A stretch of 64,000 nt of DNA from Chitinophaga sp. HK235 (GTDB taxonomy: Bacteria > Bacteroidota > Bacteroidia > Chitinophagales > Chitinophagaceae): contig NZ_CP073766.1 of NCBI RefSeq assembly GCF_018255755.1, forward strand, positions 5,330,501 to 5,394,500. The letters run 5' to 3'. The notes under the pieces were generated by a model. It saw only the letters and a program-made list of their open reading frames with translations, made no database searches and was not told the origin of the DNA. Position 1 is the first letter of the stretch; each line of letters begins with the position of its first letter. Below are positions 59,044-64,000 of this stretch, one piece after another. Made by a program: the position numbers and the translations under genes.

Positions 59044-60117
59044 ATGTCGCAACATAAAATATCTTTCTGCACGGTGTGTATGAACCGGACCATGCACCTG
59101 AAAAAAACACTGCTTCAAAACATCCATGACAATGCCGGTTACAGTCCGCTGGAGTTTGTGCTATTGAACTACGGCTCCCGGGATGATCTGGACGAATGGG
59201 CGCGGCAGGAACTGCGGCCTTATATTGAATCAGGTTTGGTGGTATACTATCATAATCCCGACCCCGCTTATTTTCATATGAGCCATGCCAAGAATATGGC
59301 TTTCCGGCTGGCTTCCGGTGATATCCTCTGTAGCGTGGACGCTGATAACTACACCGGACAAGGCTTTGCAACATATATCCATCAAACTTTTCTTCGGGAA
59401 TATCCCTGTTTTATGTCGCCGGCCGGTATCGGTCCGGGTAAAAAATGGTGGGATGTACAGGGCCGCATCTGCGTTCTCCGGGAGGACTTTAATACGCTCC
59501 GTGGATATGATGAGAGCGTGATGGACTACGGTTATGAAGACCAGGACTTCAAAGGCCGCCTGGTGGCCGATGGTAAAAAGAAGGTCATCATCCGTGATCC
59601 GGCCTATCTGCAGGCCATCCGCCATGATGATACCATGCGTATCGCCTCCGGTTTTACAACCACCCGGATGACCGATCTGCTGGTAGGCCACTATTGTGAA
59701 GATACTTCTGAGGTGATATGCCTGCAGAATGACCATACATTTGAACGTTTTTATGTAGACAGAGATCTGTTGCACTACCAAAGCACCGACGATGAACTGA
59801 AGCCTAAAAAACGATATACCGGCACCTACCGGGAAACAGACAATATCATACAGCTGTACAGAGAAAATGGCCATAAATACCTGCAACTAACCCGGGAGAC
59901 CAACGACGCCCTGTCTGCCGACGATCAGCGTACCTTTTACCGGATCACCTCCGGTGCGCTGAGAGACAGTTTCTTGCTACAGCGGGCCATTTATCTGGGC
60001 AGGAAAGTTTTTTTCCGTAACAGAAAAAAAGCACATGCCGTCAACCCTGAAGGATTCGGTAATGGCAGGGCCTACCGTAATTTCTCCGATGAAGCAACGC
60101 TGCTGGAGCGGATATGA
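59044..60117 (+). CDS. GT-A family glycosyltransferase with galactosyltransferase-type domain
   Basis: This 357-aa protein starts at 59044 ('MSQHKISFCTVCMNRTMHL'). The first domain is a GT2-like nucleotide-sugar-binding fold with the metal-binding 'SVDADNY' (D-x-D). A galactosyltransferase-type region follows with 'RGYDESVMDYGYEDQDFKGRL', resembling the C-terminal domain of beta-1,4-galactosyltransferases. The last 130 residues are less clear. The acceptor is unknown. It precedes the two-component system, 57 bp apart, on the same strand. Confidence 0.78.
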   Translation: MSQHKISFCTVCMNRTMHLKKTLLQNIHDNAGYSPLEFVLLNYGSRDDLDEWARQELRPYIESGLVVYYHNPDPAYFHMSHAKNMAFRLASGDILCSVDADNYTGQGFATYIHQTFLREYPCFMSPAGIGPGKKWWDVQGRICVLREDFNTLRGYDESVMDYGYEDQDFKGRLVADGKKKVIIRDPAYLQAIRHDDTMRIASGFTTTRMTDLLVGHYCEDTSEVICLQNDHTFERFYVDRDLLHYQSTDDELKPKKRYTGTYRETDNIIQLYRENGHKYLQLTRETNDALSADDQRTFYRITSGALRDSFLLQRAIYLGRKVFFRNRKKAHAVNPEGFGNGRAYRNFSDEATLLERI

Positions 60118-60174
60118 TCCCTTCCCTGTCTGGAATTCAGAATTTTTTCAGAATCATTCACATAACTTGCCGGT

Positions 60175-60849
60175 ATGAAAATCTTGATTATCGAAGATGA
60201 ACAGGAACTGGCACAAAGTATCGCGGACTATCTGGCCGGAGAGAACTACCTGTGCGAGTTTGCTGCCACCTTCGATGAGGCGGTTGAGAAAATATCCATC
60301 TTCGAATACGACTGTATTCTGCTGGATCTGATGTTGCCGGGAGGCAATGGTATCGCTATTCTGGAAGAACTGAAAAAACAGCAAAAGCAGGAAGGTGTCA
60401 TTATCATCTCTGCCAAAGGTGCTATGGAAGATAAAATAGCCGGTCTGCAGCTGGGAGCAGATGATTATCTCGCCAAACCCTTCCATCTGCCGGAACTGGC
60501 CGCCAGAATCTATTCTGTCATCCGCAGGAAAAATTTCGGAAATGCCAACACTGTCATTTTTAATGAATTAAAAATAGATCTGCCTGGCAAAACAGTGTCT
60601 GTCAATGGAGAACCGGTGCCACTCACCAAAAAGGAGTTCAATCTCTTACTATATTTTATCGGCAACAAAAACCGGGTCATCTCCAAAATGGCGCTGGCAG
60701 AGCATCTTTCAGGTGATATTGCCGATATGTTGGATAACTTCGATTTTGTATATGCTCATATTAAAAACCTGAAACGTAAGCTGACAGAAGCCGGCGCAGG
60801 CAATTACCTTAAAACCGTTTATGGTACCGGATATAAGTGGGAAGTATGA
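60175..60849 (+). CDS. OmpR-family response regulator
   Basis: This 224-aa regulator has a receiver domain (phospho-accepting Asp in 'YDCILLDLMLPGG', conserved 'AKPF') and a C-terminal winged-helix DNA-binding domain ('LTKKEFNLLLYFIGN', 'KTVYGTGYKWEV'). Its stop overlaps the kinase start (ATGA), so the pair is translationally coupled. Confidence 0.95.
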   Translation: MKILIIEDEQELAQSIADYLAGENYLCEFAATFDEAVEKISIFEYDCILLDLMLPGGNGIAILEELKKQQKQEGVIIISAKGAMEDKIAGLQLGADDYLAKPFHLPELAARIYSVIRRKNFGNANTVIFNELKIDLPGKTVSVNGEPVPLTKKEFNLLLYFIGNKNRVISKMALAEHLSGDIADMLDNFDFVYAHIKNLKRKLTEAGAGNYLKTVYGTGYKWEV

Positions 60850-62114
60850 AAAAACTGCTGAGTAAATCGCTGAAAGTATTTTCGCTGTATGCCTTTTTTG
60901 TATTGGTATGCAGCATTCCTGCTTATTATTACATCGTGGATAATATCTGGATGAATGAGTTACATGAGCATAATAAAATTGTTTCAGAGACTATAAAAGC
61001 CAATATTCACAAGGCTTACAGCAGCGACAGTGTCCTCGACCATGATATCCACACCTGGAACCAGTTGCAGCCGGATGCTGCTATCCGCAGAGCTGCGATG
61101 GTAAAGCCGGACAGCACCTACAATATCTACCGCCGTAATGCTGCAGGTATCAACCGTTTTCAGGGATTGGTATCTTCTTTTACGGTCAATGGCCAACCTT
61201 ACAGCCTCACGGTAGAAACCAATATGGAGGAAACCCACGAAACAATCCTCGCTATTACCCTGGTGACCATCCTGTTTTTTATACTCCTGCTGACAGGGCT
61301 GGTACTGCTCAATAAAAGCGTGTCCAGGCGCCTGTGGCAGCCGTTTTACAACACCCTTCATAAAATAGCTGGCTTTGATCTCAACCGGCAACAACGAATC
61401 TCTTTCGATAAAACCAGCATCGCCGAATTTGAAACGTTAAATAACAGCTTACAGCAGCTGATCAACGAAAATATCTCCACCTATCAGCAACAAAAAGAGT
61501 TCACGGAAAATGCTTCGCATGAGTTGCAGACACCACTGGCCATCGCCAAATCCAAGCTGGACCTGTTGTTGCAAAGCCAGCCCCTGAACGATAAACAGTC
61601 CCTGCTGGTGGAAGAGTCCATCAAAGCACTGATGAAGGTGACCCGTATCAATAAAAACCTGCTGCTGCTGGCCAGGATAGAAAACCATCAGTTCCTTCAG
61701 AAAGAAACCATCTGCTTAAGTGAGCTGCTGGAAGATTGTATGGCTCCCCTATTCGACTTGTTTGCCCACAAGTCGCTGCAGATAGAGCAGCATATACAGC
61801 CTGGTGTCAATATTGAAGGCAATAAAGTGCTGGTAGAAATTTTGCTCAATAACCTGCTGCTGAATGCTGCCCGTTATGTAAATCCGGAAGGAAAAATCAT
61901 TGTTCATCTGCTTCCTGATCAACTTCGTATAGCCAATACAGGTAGTATGGCGCTGGATACGGATAATTTGTTTAAACGTTTTACGGCGGCATCTCCTCAA
62001 AGCCCCGGTAGTGGCCTTGGACTGGCTATTGTTCAGCAGATCTGCCAACGTTATCACTGGCAGGTGTATTATACATTTGAAAACCAGCTGCATCAATTCT
62101 GCATCGATTTCTAA
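60846..62114 (+). CDS. sensor histidine kinase partner of the OmpR-type regulator
   Basis: This 422-aa kinase starts at 60846. Two membrane helices flank a periplasmic sensor region of about 120 residues. HisKA has 'NASHELQTPLAIAKSK' (phospho-acceptor His). The HATPase domain has 'LLNNLLLNAARYV' and 'GSGLGLAIVQQICQR'. The signal is unknown. It lies 65 bp before the TonB-dependent receptor gene, so sensing and receptor expression may be linked. Confidence 0.93.
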   Translation: MKKLLSKSLKVFSLYAFFVLVCSIPAYYYIVDNIWMNELHEHNKIVSETIKANIHKAYSSDSVLDHDIHTWNQLQPDAAIRRAAMVKPDSTYNIYRRNAAGINRFQGLVSSFTVNGQPYSLTVETNMEETHETILAITLVTILFFILLLTGLVLLNKSVSRRLWQPFYNTLHKIAGFDLNRQQRISFDKTSIAEFETLNNSLQQLINENISTYQQQKEFTENASHELQTPLAIAKSKLDLLLQSQPLNDKQSLLVEESIKALMKVTRINKNLLLLARIENHQFLQKETICLSELLEDCMAPLFDLFAHKSLQIEQHIQPGVNIEGNKVLVEILLNNLLLNAARYVNPEGKIIVHLLPDQLRIANTGSMALDTDNLFKRFTAASPQSPGSGLGLAIVQQICQRYHWQVYYTFENQLHQFCIDF

Positions 62115-62179
62115 ATTCCAAATTTCTTCCAAATTGATGGTCAACTTTGTGGCATCATTTATTTTCAACAGAATATATT

Positions 62180-64000
62180 ATGCCGAAGAGAATGACTAAT
62201 TACCTGATACGGATAGCTGTGGCACTGATAACCTTTCCGGGCGTACTGTTCGCCCAGGATAAAAAAGTAGTAGTGTCCGGAATTATCAAAGAAGGAAAGA
62301 ATAAAACCGTGTTGGCTTTTGTAAATGTGACTTTAAAACATGCGAAAGACAGTACCCTGGCGGCTGGCACCATTACAGGCGAAGATGGCCGCTTTTCTTT
62401 GTCTGCCGTGGGGCGTGGCAATTATTTCCTGGAAACCACCTACCTGGGCTACGAAATGAAACAACTCCCGGTACAGGTGGGATCGCTCAGTACCTTTCTG
62501 GACCTGGGTTCCATAGAACTGAAGGAAAACACCCGCACCCTTAATGAAGTGGAAGTGACAGCTCAACAAGCTGGTATTGACACTAAGATGGATAAAAAGA
62601 CGTTTTCGCTGGAAAACAATATGAGCCAGCAAGGTGGTTCTGTATTGCAGGCGATGAAAAATCTGCCGGGCATCACTACCAGCCAGGATGGTAAAGTGCA
62701 GCTGCGCGGCAGTGACCGGGTGACCATCCTCATCGATGGCAAACAAACAGCCCTCACCGGTTTCGGCAATCAGTCAGGCCTGGACAATATCCCGGCTTCC
62801 GCTATCGAACGGATAGAGATTATCAACAACCCTTCCGCCAGATACGATGCTAACGGTAACGCCGGTATCATCAACATCATCTACAAGAAAAACAAACAGG
62901 AAGGCTTTAACGGTAAAATAGGTCTCACCACCGGCCTGGGCGCATTGTGGCAGAAAGAAGAAAACCTGCCCGGCATAAGGCCTCAGTACCAGGCCACTCC
63001 TAAAATTAACCCTTCCCTATCGCTCAACTACCGGAAGAATAAGATCAATGCTTTCTTACAGGGCGACTGGTTATACATGAAGACCCTGAATAAAAACGAG
63101 TTTGCAGAACGTATATACGATAATGGTGACACCGTGCGGCAACAGGTAAAACGCAATCGCCGCACTTATGACGGCTCTGTAAAAACAGGCATCGATTGGA
63201 ATATCGATGATCGTAATACCCTCACTGTGTCCGGGCTATACAGCCGTGAGCGTGTGCTCGATGATGGTGATATCCCTTACTTCAACGGTAAATTAACTGA
63301 AAGAAGAAGGTTATGGCAATTTCATGAAGATGAGGTGAATTCTGCTTTCACAGCCATGGCGGATTATCAGCATAAATTCCGGCAGCCGGGTCACCTGCTG
63401 AACATCAATTTCAACTATACTTTCCACCGGGAAGATGAAAAATATTTTCTGACCGATAACCGGGCTACCTACATCGGGAAAGACACCTTTATGCTGATCG
63501 CCGATGAACACGTGGCTGATCTGAATGTAGACTACGTGCGGCCGTTGCGCCATGGCCGTTTGGAAAGTGGACTTAAGCTCCGCAGAAGGGTGATACCCAC
63601 CAATATGCGCTTCTTCCCCGGAAAGCAGTCTCCCCTCGATAAAGGTGCCGCCGGATGGGCAGATTATGCCGAAACCATTCCAGCTATTTATGGCAATTAT
63701 GTATATGAAAACAATCGTATTGAGGCCGAAGCCGGCATACGTATGGAGTATGTACGCCTGAACTACACCGTCAATCCCGATCACAATACCTATAAAAGTG
63801 ACGGCTACAACTATGTACAGCCTTTTCCTAATGTACGTCTGGCTTATAAGCTGAATGAGGCCAACAAAATCTCTTTCTTCTACAACAGAAGAGTAGACCG
63901 GCCGGATGAAGGTGATATCCGTATTTTCCCCAAATATGATGAACCGGAAATTCTGAAAGTGGGTAACCCTGCGCTGCGGCCGCAGTTCACCAATACGTTT
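62180..64000 (+). CDS. TonB-dependent receptor / outer membrane beta-barrel family protein (5' part)
   Basis: The gene is open to the right window edge, so only the first 607 codons are seen. A signal peptide ('LITFPGVLFAQ') is followed by a carboxypeptidase-regulatory-like domain (about 28-115), then a plug domain ('VLQAMKNLPGITTSQDGKVQLRGS', 'IERIEIINNPSARYDANG'). The start of an OMP-type beta-barrel comes next. A substrate-importing SusC partner (SusD) is not visible. The start could be the ATG four codons later (62192). Its place right after a two-component system suggests regulated expression. Confidence 0.9.
   Translation, partial: MPKRMTNYLIRIAVALITFPGVLFAQDKKVVVSGIIKEGKNKTVLAFVNVTLKHAKDSTLAAGTITGEDGRFSLSAVGRGNYFLETTYLGYEMKQLPVQVGSLSTFLDLGSIELKENTRTLNEVEVTAQQAGIDTKMDKKTFSLENNMSQQGGSVLQAMKNLPGITTSQDGKVQLRGSDRVTILIDGKQTALTGFGNQSGLDNIPASAIERIEIINNPSARYDANGNAGIINIIYKKNKQEGFNGKIGLTTGLGALWQKEENLPGIRPQYQATPKINPSLSLNYRKNKINAFLQGDWLYMKTLNKNEFAERIYDNGDTVRQQVKRNRRTYDGSVKTGIDWNIDDRNTLTVSGLYSRERVLDDGDIPYFNGKLTERRRLWQFHEDEVNSAFTAMADYQHKFRQPGHLLNINFNYTFHREDEKYFLTDNRATYIGKDTFMLIADEHVADLNVDYVRPLRHGRLESGLKLRRRVIPTNMRFFPGKQSPLDKGAAGWADYAETIPAIYGNYVYENNRIEAEAGIRMEYVRLNYTVNPDHNTYKSDGYNYVQPFPNVRLAYKLNEANKISFFYNRRVDRPDEGDIRIFPKYDEPEILKVGNPALRPQFTNTF

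Overview
The window looks like chromosome from a Bacteroidota species, most likely Chitinophaga or a close relative (Chitinophagaceae). Several signs point that way. Promoters match the Bacteroidetes form (TTTG at -33, TAnnTTTG at -7), and strong Shine-Dalgarno sequences are largely absent. Other signs are an OMP beta-barrel family TonB receptor, split KdpD genes, a Nudix-type NAD regulator beside NAMPT, and two Bacteroidetes-style lanthipeptide-like precursors. No rRNA, CRISPR array, complete insertion sequence or prophage is visible. The window starts inside an RND efflux pump gene and ends inside a TonB-dependent receptor gene.

Region 1 (1-7.6 kb) holds the RND pump end, a secreted beta-propeller protein, and an NAD salvage locus on the minus strand: nicotinamide phosphoribosyltransferase, NMN adenylyltransferase-Nudix, the Nudix-type repressor NrtR, and an unusual fusion of a degenerate nucleotidyltransferase with a SAM methyltransferase. 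A promoter flanked by two matching 21-bp palindromes precedes the salvage genes. A 269-bp MITE/REPIN-like element lies between this promoter and nrtR.

Region 2 (7.6-19.1 kb) is mostly housekeeping and small accessory genes: a lipoprotein, an NTF2-like protein, an M28 peptidase homologue with an altered active site, gcvT, an SRPBCC protein, comB, DoxX, an AraC regulator, a Tat-exported MBL protein, and a SWIM/SNF2 helicase.

Region 3 (19.1-31.4 kb) is the potassium locus: a possible leader ORF and intrinsic terminator, a small conserved-looking protein, an unannotated 28-aa membrane peptide, kdpF-A-B-C, a porin, the KdpD sensor module and a separate histidine kinase. No KdpE is present. A large hybrid histidine kinase converges on it.

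Region 4 (31.4-38.9 kb) carries an outer membrane barrel protein, an enoyl-CoA hydratase, an S9 peptidase, hflX with a Rieske protein, and an ArnT-like glycosyltransferase.

Region 5 (38.9-46 kb) is a variable region around two identical tRNA-Asn genes and a partial third copy of the tRNA 3' end with its terminator. It holds an M57 metalloprotease, a SUFU-domain protein, a DHFR-like reductase, an orphan lanthipeptide-like precursor, and a Crp/Fnr regulator with a likely operator in front of its neighbour.

Region 6 (45.4-53.2 kb) is a complete type I restriction-modification operon (XRE controller, hsdM, hsdS, hsdR, YgjP-like metallopeptidase), with a repeated palindromic motif before the controller gene.

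Region 7 (53.5-64 kb) holds a secreted metallopeptidase, a serine hydrolase, a second orphan lanthipeptide-like precursor, two glycosyltransferases, a secreted propeller protein, and a two-component system directly upstream of the TonB-dependent receptor.
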